A DNA stretch of 12,959 nucleotides, from positions 1-12,959 of the forward strand of contig JAAXHF010000106.1 in assembly GCA_012271025.1 (NCBI GenBank), written 5' to 3'. This DNA comes from Deltaproteobacteria bacterium (GTDB lineage Bacteria; Desulfobacterota_B; Binatia; Bin18). Of this stretch, positions 7,248 to 12,959 are shown piece after piece. Numbering within the stretch: the stretch's first letter is position 1; each line of letters starts with the position of its first letter. The notes beneath the pieces are model-generated. The model had not been told where the DNA came from. It saw only the letters and a list, made by a program, of their open reading frames with translations, and did not search any database. The position numbers and the translations under genes were made by a program.

Positions 7248-8578
7248 TCCAAGGCCGGGCAAAACGCGCCTTGCAGGTCGGCTCGCTGACCTCGGCGGTG
7301 GGCGGCAGCTATGCCTGGCACGCCCTCACCCGGCTCTTCCAGTCCGCGGACAAAAACGAGCAGGCGCTGTTCGCCCTGCACCTCAAGAATGCGCTGCGTG
7401 TTGTCGAGCGTTCGCGCGAACTGCGCGGGGCGTTCATGAAGCTCGTCCAGATGCTCAGCATGCGTGGCGACCTGCTGCCGTCTGAAGTGATCGACGTCCT
7501 GTCGATTGTCCAGTCGTCTCTTCCGCCAATGGACTACACCCTCATCCGTGGGCAGCTCAGGGCAGAACTCGGGGCCTGGCCCGAGCAGCTGTTCACCCAC
7601 TTCGAGCCCGAGGCATTTGCCGCCGCCTCGCTCGGTCAGGTTCATCGGGCGAGGCTCAGGAACGGCCGGCAGGTGGTCGTCAAAATCCAGTATCCCGGCG
7701 TGGATAAGACCGTTGAACAAGACCTCAAAAACATGCAGGCGCTGCTCCGGATGTTGACCCTGCTGACCCGCGATGTCCTGCGCCAGCCGTTTGAGATGGA
7801 CGAGATCTACGACGAGATGGCGGCGCGGCTGCACGAAGAGCTTGACTATGTGCACGAGGCCGAGAACATCAGGCGCTTCCGGCGTCTGTTTGCCGATGAC
7901 GACGAGCTGATCATCCCCCGGGTGTTCCCCAAGTTTTCGTCCCGCCGGGTGCTGACCATGGACTATGTGGACGGCTACACCTTCCAGGACATTCTGGCCC
8001 CGGGCGTGGACAAGGACCTCAAGGACTGGGTGGCGATCAAATACTTTCAGATCACCTGGCGCCAGATTTTTGACTTCGGCGTGCTGCATACCGATCCCCA
8101 GCCGGGGAATTATCTGGTGACCTATCACCCCAAGATCAGCATGCTCGATTTTGGCAGCGTGCGGATCTTTCCTCCGGCCGTTCGGCGGTCCTATCTCACC
8201 TTGGCGCGGGCTATTGTCGAGCGCGACGAGCAGACCATGGCGGAGTGTTTTGTCGCTCTCGGCTTCCTGGACGCCGGCGTTGATCCGGCCCCGCTGGTCC
8301 AGATCATGTATCTGATCTTCGAGCCGGTACTGGAAGACCGGGTCTATGACCCCCACGACTATCATTCGGCCGAGAAGAGTATGGCGGTCACGGCCCTGAG
8401 CCTGGAGCACCGCATTTTCAACGCCCCCGGCCACCGCCTGTTTCTGGTGCGCGCCCTGCTCGGTCTGGAAGCCTATGTGCAGCAGTTCCGCACGATAACG
8501 AACTGGCACCGGCTGTTCTGGGAGTCCATCGAGCGGAGCGAGGCTGCGCAGAGCAACTCCCCGTCAGCCGAGGCATGA
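7223..8578 (+). CDS. ABC1/UbiB/ADCK-family atypical kinase-like protein
   Basis: This family (AarF, UbiB, COQ8/ADCK) has a protein-kinase-like fold and is best known for supporting ubiquinone synthesis and lipid homeostasis; the substrate here is unknown. The 451-residue protein shows the family motifs: KLVQ at 73-76 in the position of the invariant KxGQ, an Ala-rich loop AAASLGQVHRA (133-143) in place of the kinase Gly-rich loop, VVVKIQYPGV with the ATP-binding Lys154, EELDYVHEAENIRRF (205-219), the catalytic loop HTDPQPGN (289-296) with Asp291 and Asn296, and metal-binding DFG (309-311). The Gly of KxGQ is Val. No clear C-terminal membrane helices like those of E. coli UbiB are seen. The frame opens with GTG at 7223 inside larB (25-base overlap) with no clear ribosome site; TTG at 7271 is a weaker alternative. 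No ubi genes are nearby, so I give no symbol. Confidence 0.9.
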   Translation: MSAKPTDLIQGRAKRALQVGSLTSAVGGSYAWHALTRLFQSADKNEQALFALHLKNALRVVERSRELRGAFMKLVQMLSMRGDLLPSEVIDVLSIVQSSLPPMDYTLIRGQLRAELGAWPEQLFTHFEPEAFAAASLGQVHRARLRNGRQVVVKIQYPGVDKTVEQDLKNMQALLRMLTLLTRDVLRQPFEMDEIYDEMAARLHEELDYVHEAENIRRFRRLFADDDELIIPRVFPKFSSRRVLTMDYVDGYTFQDILAPGVDKDLKDWVAIKYFQITWRQIFDFGVLHTDPQPGNYLVTYHPKISMLDFGSVRIFPPAVRRSYLTLARAIVERDEQTMAECFVALGFLDAGVDPAPLVQIMYLIFEPVLEDRVYDPHDYHSAEKSMAVTALSLEHRIFNAPGHRLFLVRALLGLEAYVQQFRTITNWHRLFWESIERSEAAQSNSPSAEA

Positions 8579-8592
8579 GGCGACCTATGCCT
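8571..8592. repeat. Hairpin spanning two convergent stop codons
   Basis: AGGCAT (8571-8576) and ATGCCT (8587-8592) pair around an inner AGG (8578-8580) and CCT (8584-8586), giving a 9-bp stem with one bulged G (8577) and a CGA triloop. It covers the stop codon of the ABC1 gene (8576-8578, plus strand) and that of the CLC gene (8585-8587, minus strand), which are only 6 bases apart. There is no T-tract on either side, so it is not a standard intrinsic terminator. It is the only candidate transcription-end or mRNA 3'-protection element visible at this junction, and would act symmetrically on both strands. Confidence 0.4.
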
Positions 8593-10651
8593 GGTCTATC
8601 TCCCCGCTTGTGGAGAAGCGCCGCTGGAAAGTCTCCAGCGCCTGCTGGTGACCGGCCAGGATCAGGGTGTCGGTGGCTTGCAGGGGCTGGTCAGGCTGGG
8701 GCAGATAATCACGTGAGCCTGAGTTCGCGGGTGTCCGCACGGCCAGGACGGTCACGTCGTACTGGGCGCGCAGGTCGAGGTCTTTGAGCGTTCTGCCGCT
8801 GAATGCCGGGGGCAGACGGAGCGGCACAACGGTGTACTGGGGCGGGAGAGTGAGCGCACCACGGCGCTGGGTCGAATCAATGGGCACGGTGCCCAGAAAC
8901 TCTTTGCGCAAGACCTCGCGGTTATACAGGTCAATCACGTCTTGCTGGGCAACAACGCCGACGACCTTGCGTGCCGAGGCCGAGTCAACAACCGGCAGAC
9001 GTTCGGTGGCATTGCCGCTGAACTTCTCCAGGCACTCGGCCAGCGTTTCGCCGGGATGGGTCATGGCCGAGACGGGGTGGGCCACATCGCGGGCAATGAT
9101 CAGTCCGTCGAGCCCTCCCTCGCTCAGAAAGCCCTTGATATCGTGGAGATGAATCACCCCGCTCAGCCGTGCCTCGTGATCAACCAGATAGTAGTGTGGT
9201 TCTTGGGAGTCCAGAAAGGAATCGACCAGTTCCTGAAACGGGGCTTCTTGGGGCAGGGTCGGGGCCGGGCTGCGCATGACATCCGCCACCTGGAAGGACT
9301 GCATGACCGTCTCTTCCCGTCCCCGCAGCAGAGAGATGCCCTTGCGCGCGAGTTTCAGCGTATAGATGGAGTGGCTGTACAGATAACGGGCAGTGACGGT
9401 ACTCAGGGTACACGCCACCATCACCGGCAGAATAATATGATAGTCCCCGGTCAGCTCAAACAGCATGAGAATCGCGGTGACCGGAGCGTGGGTCGTGCCG
9501 GCCACGACCGCCCCCATGCCGACCATGGCATACGCCTCGGGTTCGGCCGTCAGGCCGGGCAAGACGGCGTGAACGACCTGCCCGAACAGGCCCCCGGCCA
9601 CCACGCCCAGAAACAGGGATGGGGAGAAGATGCCACCCGACGCACCCGAGCCCAGGGTGGTGCACGTGGCAATGAGCTTGATGCCGAACAGCAGGGCCAA
9701 CACCTGCCAGTCGGTCGCTTCGTGCAGCAGACGATACATGGCCTCAAAACCCGTCCCATACACCTCGGGCCAGTACAGCAGCAGGACGCCAACCAGCAGA
9801 CCGCCGACCGTTGTCCGCAGGGCGGGTGGAATCGGGCTGTTTTCAAACAGGTCCTCGCTCTTATACAGGACGCGAATGAAGATCACGGCCACCAGTCCCA
9901 TCAGAATTCCCAGCAGGGCATACAGCGGCACCTCGCCATAGTGCACCAGGGAATACTGGGGAATCTGAAAGGCCGGGACATTGCCCATATAAGCGCGCGA
10001 AACCGCAGTCGCCAGCACGGACGAGAGTACGATGGGCGCAAAGGCGGGTACGGCAAAATTGCCCAGAATGACCTCAAGGGCAAAGAATGCCCCGGCGATC
10101 GGGGCGTTAAAGGTCGCCGCAATGCCGCCCGCCGCTCCACAGCCGACCAGCGTCCGCACCTGGTCCGGCGACAGCCGCAGCAGCTGTCCGCAGCTCGACC
10201 CCAGGGCCGAGCCGATCTGAATGACAGGGCCTTCACGTCCGGTCGAGCCGCCCGTGCCGATCGTCACCGCCGACGCCACGGCCTTGGCCAGCGCCACCCG
10301 GGCGCGGATGATGCCGCCCCGCAGAGCCACGGCCTCCATGACCTCCGGCACGCCGTGCCCCTTGGCCTCAACCGCCCAGCGGGTGACAATCGGGGTGACG
10401 AGCAGACCGCCGATAGCCGGCAGACACAGCTTCCAATACCACGGCAGGGTCGGCAGGATGGCCAGCGGAGAGGTCGAGCCGAGGGCGATGCGCTGGACGA
10501 GGTGCAGCAACTCGTGAAAGCCGATGGCCACCACGCCGACCAGCAGCCCGACCACACACGCCAGCACGATGTTGGCGCCCTGCTGACGGGTTTGCAGCAG
10601 GCTGAAGAGTTTGCGGCTCAGACTGGGTTGGGGAGGAGCGGCCTCGGCCAT
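8585..10651 (-). CDS. CLC-family chloride channel/transporter with CBS pair and TrkA-C domain
   Basis: CLC proteins are dimeric inner-membrane anion channels or chloride/proton antiporters. This one has 688 residues: a membrane core (about 25-435), two CBS domains (about 453-585) that usually bind adenine nucleotides, and a C-terminal TrkA-C/RCK-C-like domain (about 605-675; VPLRLPPAFSGRTLKDLDLR). Anion-path motifs are GHGVP (98-102, family GSGIP), GREGP (138-142) with the gating Glu140, GGIFSP (339-344), and Tyr430 in the position of the E. coli central Tyr445. In the stretch FNAPIAGAFFALEVI, Val194 stands where ClC-ec1 has the internal proton Glu203, as in CLC chloride channels. The ATG has no good ribosome site; a possible TATAGC -10 box (complement of 10664-10669) would make a nearly leaderless mRNA. 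It is convergent with the ABC1 gene and divergent from rpsU. The family call is firm; channel versus antiporter is inference. Confidence 0.94.
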   Translation of the reverse strand: MAEAAPPQPSLSRKLFSLLQTRQQGANIVLACVVGLLVGVVAIGFHELLHLVQRIALGSTSPLAILPTLPWYWKLCLPAIGGLLVTPIVTRWAVEAKGHGVPEVMEAVALRGGIIRARVALAKAVASAVTIGTGGSTGREGPVIQIGSALGSSCGQLLRLSPDQVRTLVGCGAAGGIAATFNAPIAGAFFALEVILGNFAVPAFAPIVLSSVLATAVSRAYMGNVPAFQIPQYSLVHYGEVPLYALLGILMGLVAVIFIRVLYKSEDLFENSPIPPALRTTVGGLLVGVLLLYWPEVYGTGFEAMYRLLHEATDWQVLALLFGIKLIATCTTLGSGASGGIFSPSLFLGVVAGGLFGQVVHAVLPGLTAEPEAYAMVGMGAVVAGTTHAPVTAILMLFELTGDYHIILPVMVACTLSTVTARYLYSHSIYTLKLARKGISLLRGREETVMQSFQVADVMRSPAPTLPQEAPFQELVDSFLDSQEPHYYLVDHEARLSGVIHLHDIKGFLSEGGLDGLIIARDVAHPVSAMTHPGETLAECLEKFSGNATERLPVVDSASARKVVGVVAQQDVIDLYNREVLRKEFLGTVPIDSTQRRGALTLPPQYTVVPLRLPPAFSGRTLKDLDLRAQYDVTVLAVRTPANSGSRDYLPQPDQPLQATDTLILAGHQQALETFQRRFSTSGEIDQA

Positions 10652-10701
10652 GACTCATTGTGTGCTATACGGCTCGGCTTGTCCACTTTGCAGGCCAACG
10701 C

Positions 10702-10729
10702 TTGACTTTCTCGGGCGAGCGTTTACCCT
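10702..10729 (+). promoter_or_regulatory. Candidate sigma-70 promoter for rpsU
   Basis: TTGACT (10702-10707, 5 of 6 to consensus) is followed after 16 bases by TACCCT (10724-10729, 3 of 6). Transcription would start near 10736, giving a leader of roughly 24 bases that holds little beyond the ribosome site. It lies in the 108-base gap divergent from the CLC gene, the only place where an rpsU promoter could sit. Confidence 0.5.
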
Positions 10730-10743
10730 GATTGCCCGCCGGG

Positions 10744-10753
10744 AGGAGGTGAT
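10744..10753 (+). promoter_or_regulatory. Extended Shine-Dalgarno sequence of rpsU
   Basis: AGGAGGTGAT matches ten consecutive bases of the complement of the bacterial 16S rRNA 3' end (GATCACCTCCT), far stronger than any other ribosome site in the window. The core AGGAGG (10744-10749) is 10 bases from the ATG at 10760. Most other genes here have only four to six matching bases. It fixes the rpsU start. Confidence 0.85.
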
Positions 10754-10759
10754 GACCCC

Positions 10760-10957
10760 ATGGCAGGTGTTCGAGTCAAAGAAAACGAACCCATCGAAAG
10801 CGCTATCCGTCGCTTTAAGAAGCAGTGCGAGAAGGCTGGTATTCTCCAGGAACTCAAAAAACGCGAACACTATGAAAAACCGAGCGTGCGCCGCAAACGC
10901 AAAGCCGTGGCCGCCAGAAAACGCGCTTTGCGTCGGGCCAGCCGTTCGTTCTACTAA
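10760..10957 (+). CDS. rpsU: Small ribosomal subunit protein bS21
   Basis: bS21 sits on the platform of the 30S subunit next to the 3' end of 16S rRNA and helps mRNA recruitment. The 65-residue protein is the usual size and strongly basic. It matches the family along its length: [20 protein letters not shown] at the N-terminus, [20 protein letters not shown] in the middle and a Lys/Arg/Ala-rich C-terminal helix ending in RRASRSFY. It is preceded by an extended Shine-Dalgarno and a plausible promoter and followed by an intrinsic terminator, so it seems to form its own transcription unit. dnaG follows after 122 bases, the gene order of the classic rpsU-dnaG-rpoD cluster. Confidence 0.97.
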   Translation: MAGVRVKENEPIESAIRRFKKQCEKAGILQELKKREHYEKPSVRRKRKAVAARKRALRRASRSFY

Positions 10958-10994
10958 GCCTCACCGCGCCGCCCCGTCCGTGTCGCGTCTCTCC

Positions 10995-11028
10995 ACACCC
11001 ACCCGAGTCCGGGTGGGTGTTTTGCTTT
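10995..11028 (+). terminator. Intrinsic terminator after rpsU
   Basis: An 11-bp perfect inverted repeat (ACACCCACCCG at 10995-11005 with CGGGTGGGTGT at 11010-11020) with a 4-base AGTC loop is followed by a T-rich tail, TTTGCTTT (11021-11028). It ends rpsU transcription 37 bases after the stop and separates it from dnaG. The T-tract is interrupted by GC, so some readthrough into dnaG is plausible. Confidence 0.8.
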
Positions 11029-11054
11029 ACGCGGGACAGGGCAGCTGTCATACT
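11026..11054 (+). promoter_or_regulatory. Candidate promoter for dnaG
   Basis: TTTACG (11026-11031, 4 of 6) and CATACT (11049-11054, 4 of 6) are separated by the ideal 17 bases. Transcription would start near 11061, with a leader of about 19 bases holding GAGAGG (11066-11071), the dnaG ribosome site 8 bases before the ATG. The -35 box overlaps the T-rich tail of the rpsU terminator. Confidence 0.45.
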
Positions 11055-11079
11055 GCACCCTGACTGAGAGGCCGCCGAC

Positions 11080-12852
11080 ATGGCAGACCGGATTCCTGAG
11101 GCCAGTTTGGCCGAGATCCGCGCCCGGATCAGTATTGTTGACGTGATCTCGGGCTATGTCGCTCTGAGCAAATCGGGCCGCAACCATATGGGTCTGTGTC
11201 CGTTTCACGCCGAGAAGACCCCCTCCTTCAGCGTCCACGAAGAACGCGGATTTTTTCACTGCTTTGGCTGTAACGTCAGCGGCAATGTGTTTACCTTTGT
11301 CTCCAAGATCGAGGGCCTGACGTTTCCCGAAGCCGTGCGCCGCCTGGCCAAACAGGCCCGTGTAACCCTGCCCCAGAACCGTGACCCCCAGGCTCAGGAA
11401 CGCGCCCGTCTGTACCGTCTCAACGAGCTGGCCAGCGTCTATTTCCAACGCTGTCTGGCCGGTCCGGACGGGGGCGAGGCGCGCCACTATCTGGCCCAGC
11501 GCGGGCTTGAGCCCGCCATCGCCAACCAGTTCCGGCTGGGCTTTGCTCCGCCCGGGCGCGATGGCTTGGTCCGTTTTCTGACCCAGCAACGGGCCGACCT
11601 CGGCCGGGCCGCGCGGCTCGGGCTCATCGGCCAGCAGGAGCGGGGCGGCTATTACGACAAGTTCCGCCATCGTCTGATGTTTCCGATTACCGATGTGGTC
11701 GGCCAGCCGGTCGGCTTTGGCGGGCGGCTGCTGCCCCAGGCCGAACAGGTCCGGTCGGCGTCACGCCGGCCGCTGCCCAAATACATCAATTCGTCGGATT
11801 CACCGGTGTATAAAAAAGGGGCGCTGGTCTACGGCTTGGCCCAGGCCAAGGCCGCCATCAAAAGCTGTGAACGCGCCCTGCTCGTGGAGGGCTATATCGA
11901 CCTGCTGGCGCTTGTCCAGCACGGTCATGCCGAGACGGTTGCCGTCCTGGGAACGGCCCTGACCGTTGATCAGCTCAGGCAGGTGCGTCGTTTCAGCCGC
12001 GAGGTCTACTTCTTTTTTGACGGCGACGAGGCTGGCCGACGGGCGGCAACCCGCGCCTACCCCCTGTGCCTGGAGGCCGGTGTGAACGGCCGGGGCATTT
12101 TCCTGCCCCAGGCCGAGGATCCGGACTCCTTTGTCCGCGGGCACGGACAGGCTGGGCTGGACAGCCTGATTGAGCGGGCCGCGTCGCTCCAGGATTTCTA
12201 CCTGCGTCGTCACGCTCTGCCCCCCGGGGCCTCGGCTTTTCAGCGAGCTCAGGCCGCCCGCGACGCGCTGTCCGAGCTGAACCCGAGCGATGCGCTGCTG
12301 CGCGGCGCGCTGCTGACCCGGGTCGCCCAGCATTTCGGGGTCAACGAAGAAGAACTCCGCCGTTCGGCAGCCGACGCCCGTCCGTCCCCAGCCGCGTCGC
12401 CCCAGATCCGGCCGCGTCGCCAGCCCGCCTCCTCGCCCCAGGCGGCGGCCGAGACAGAGCTGTTGTATCTGCTGCTGACTGACCGCCGGCTCGCCCTGCG
12501 GGCCGCCAGCGAGGGCATTGTCGTGGCGTTCCAACACTGGGGAGCGCTGGCCACCCGTATTGTGGCGGCCTGGCAGGAACACGACCAGATCGATGTCGGG
12601 AGCGTGCTCGACACCCTACCTCAGGAATTGGAGGGCTTGGCTGATCGGGTCAGTCAGGACGATGTCCACGGGCCGTCCGAGCAGGACATGGATCAGCGGG
12701 AACAACTGTTTGTCGATTGTGTGCGGCGTCTGCAAACCACCCAGCGGAAATCTGCCCGCGAGCGGCTCCAGCAACAGATTCGGGAAGCCGAGTCGAGAGG
12801 CGATGACGAGGCCGTCCGTCGCGGTCTCCACCAGCTGCAGCAGCTGGGGTAA
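11080..12852 (+). CDS. dnaG: DNA primase DnaG
   Basis: DnaG makes the short RNA primers for lagging-strand and origin synthesis and works with the replicative helicase DnaB. The 590-residue protein has normal length and all three domains. The zinc domain has CPFHAEKTPSF with C40 and H43, then FHCFGC with C61 and C64. The RNA polymerase core carries KYINSSDSPVYKKG (about 234-247) and the Toprim fold with catalytic Glu270 (VEGYID), VLGTALT (289-295), FFDGDEAG (312-319, Asp314 and Asp316) and DPDSF (347-351). A Pro/Ala/Gln-rich linker at about 428-457 leads to the C-terminal helicase-binding domain (to 590). About ten extra residues, rich in Gln/Ser/Arg, sit between GGRLL and PKYIN. The start is supported by GAGAGG 8 bases upstream. 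It follows rpsU but is separated by a terminator; a tRNA, not rpoD, begins 82 bases after its stop. Confidence 0.97.
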   Translation: MADRIPEASLAEIRARISIVDVISGYVALSKSGRNHMGLCPFHAEKTPSFSVHEERGFFHCFGCNVSGNVFTFVSKIEGLTFPEAVRRLAKQARVTLPQNRDPQAQERARLYRLNELASVYFQRCLAGPDGGEARHYLAQRGLEPAIANQFRLGFAPPGRDGLVRFLTQQRADLGRAARLGLIGQQERGGYYDKFRHRLMFPITDVVGQPVGFGGRLLPQAEQVRSASRRPLPKYINSSDSPVYKKGALVYGLAQAKAAIKSCERALLVEGYIDLLALVQHGHAETVAVLGTALTVDQLRQVRRFSREVYFFFDGDEAGRRAATRAYPLCLEAGVNGRGIFLPQAEDPDSFVRGHGQAGLDSLIERAASLQDFYLRRHALPPGASAFQRAQAARDALSELNPSDALLRGALLTRVAQHFGVNEEELRRSAADARPSPAASPQIRPRRQPASSPQAAAETELLYLLLTDRRLALRAASEGIVVAFQHWGALATRIVAAWQEHDQIDVGSVLDTLPQELEGLADRVSQDDVHGPSEQDMDQREQLFVDCVRRLQTTQRKSARERLQQQIREAESRGDDEAVRRGLHQLQQLG

Positions 12853-12894
12853 GAAAGGACGAACCGGGGCGAGTAGTAGGCAGAGTCCCAGGCG

Positions 12895-12900
12895 TATGAT
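12895..12900 (+). promoter_or_regulatory. Possible -10 box of the downstream tRNA gene
   Basis: TATGAT (5 of 6 to consensus) lies 34 bases before the tRNA 5' end, a workable distance for a pre-tRNA leader. No recognisable -35 box lies 16-18 bases upstream, and no terminator hairpin is seen between dnaG and the tRNA, so the tRNA may instead be read from dnaG. Confidence 0.22.
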
Positions 12901-12934
12901 ATGGAGGAGCGCAAACAGAGTTCGGGTGATTCCG

Positions 12935-12959
12935 GGGCCCATAGCTCAGTTGGTCAGAG
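12935..12959 (+). tRNA. tRNA gene, 5' end only (anticodon outside window)
   Basis: GGGCCCA (12935-12941) fits the 7-base acceptor strand, followed by T8-A9, the D-stem GCTC, A14 and the D-loop AGTTGGTCAGAG with the invariant GG. The window ends before the anticodon. The acceptor and D-loop type resemble bacterial isoleucine or elongator methionine tRNAs, but the identity cannot be settled from 25 bases. It lies 82 bases after dnaG on the same strand. Confidence 0.85.

Noticed and set aside
7226..8509. 427-residue open frame antisense to the ABC1 gene
   Set aside because: The plus-strand frame carries the complete kinase-like motif set. The reverse frame shows no domain.
8942..10705. 587-residue open frame antisense to the CLC gene
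   Set aside because: The minus-strand frame has all CLC, CBS and TrkA-C signatures. The plus-strand protein is rich in Gln, Gly, Arg and His without family features.
10611..11063. 150-residue plus-strand open frame overlapping the CLC start and rpsU
   Set aside because: It contains rpsU in another frame and has no family features; the bS21 protein is unmistakable.
1..12959. Mobile element, defence island or novel multi-gene system
   Set aside because: All long frames with coding character belong to known core families. No integrase, transposase, long inverted repeat, CRISPR repeat or unassigned gene cluster is visible.

Overview
The window is a GC-rich (by eye about 60-65%), densely packed bacterial chromosome segment made almost entirely of core housekeeping genes. 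I see no phage, transposon, CRISPR, toxin-antitoxin or defence genes. The neighbours recO-ppdK, grpE-dnaK-dnaJ, thiL-larB-ABC1 kinase and rpsU-dnaG suggest a Gram-negative lineage near the former Deltaproteobacteria (Desulfobacterota, Myxococcota, Binatota or Tectomicrobia-like). This placement is inferred from gene content and order only and is not secure at phylum level.

Left part (1-1397, minus strand): the 5' 160 codons of a pyruvate phosphate dikinase gene (ppdK), cut by the window edge, preceded by a complete recO. A 119-base divergent gap separates recO from the chaperone cluster.

Chaperone and cofactor block (1517-8578, plus strand): grpE, dnaK, dnaJ, thiL, larB and an ABC1/UbiB-family kinase-like gene. 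No hrcA gene and no CIRCE operator lie in front of grpE. A strong intrinsic terminator sits between dnaK and dnaJ, only about 20 bases before the dnaJ start, so dnaJ and the genes behind it probably depend on partial readthrough. From dnaJ to the ABC1 gene the spacing is tight (30, 14 and -25 bases), which suggests one transcript.

Right part: a CLC-family chloride protein gene (8585-10651, minus strand) runs convergently into the ABC1 gene with a 6-base gap spanned by a small hairpin. It carries two CBS domains and a TrkA-C-type domain, and has Val where CLC antiporters usually have the internal proton glutamate. Divergent from it is rpsU (bS21), with a recognisable promoter and a 10-base match to the anti-Shine-Dalgarno, closed by an intrinsic terminator. 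dnaG follows with its own candidate promoter. The window ends 25 bases into a tRNA gene; rpoD does not directly follow dnaG.

Together the genes cover protein folding (GrpE/DnaK/DnaJ), translation (bS21, tRNA), replication priming (DnaG), recombination repair (RecO), thiamine diphosphate synthesis (ThiL), nickel-pincer cofactor synthesis (LarB) and anion transport. I found no convincing undescribed multi-gene system. The points worth a second look are regulatory arrangements and a few family-atypical residues. There is no gene-free stretch longer than 300 bases; the longest gaps, of about 110-120 bases, are described in the entries.
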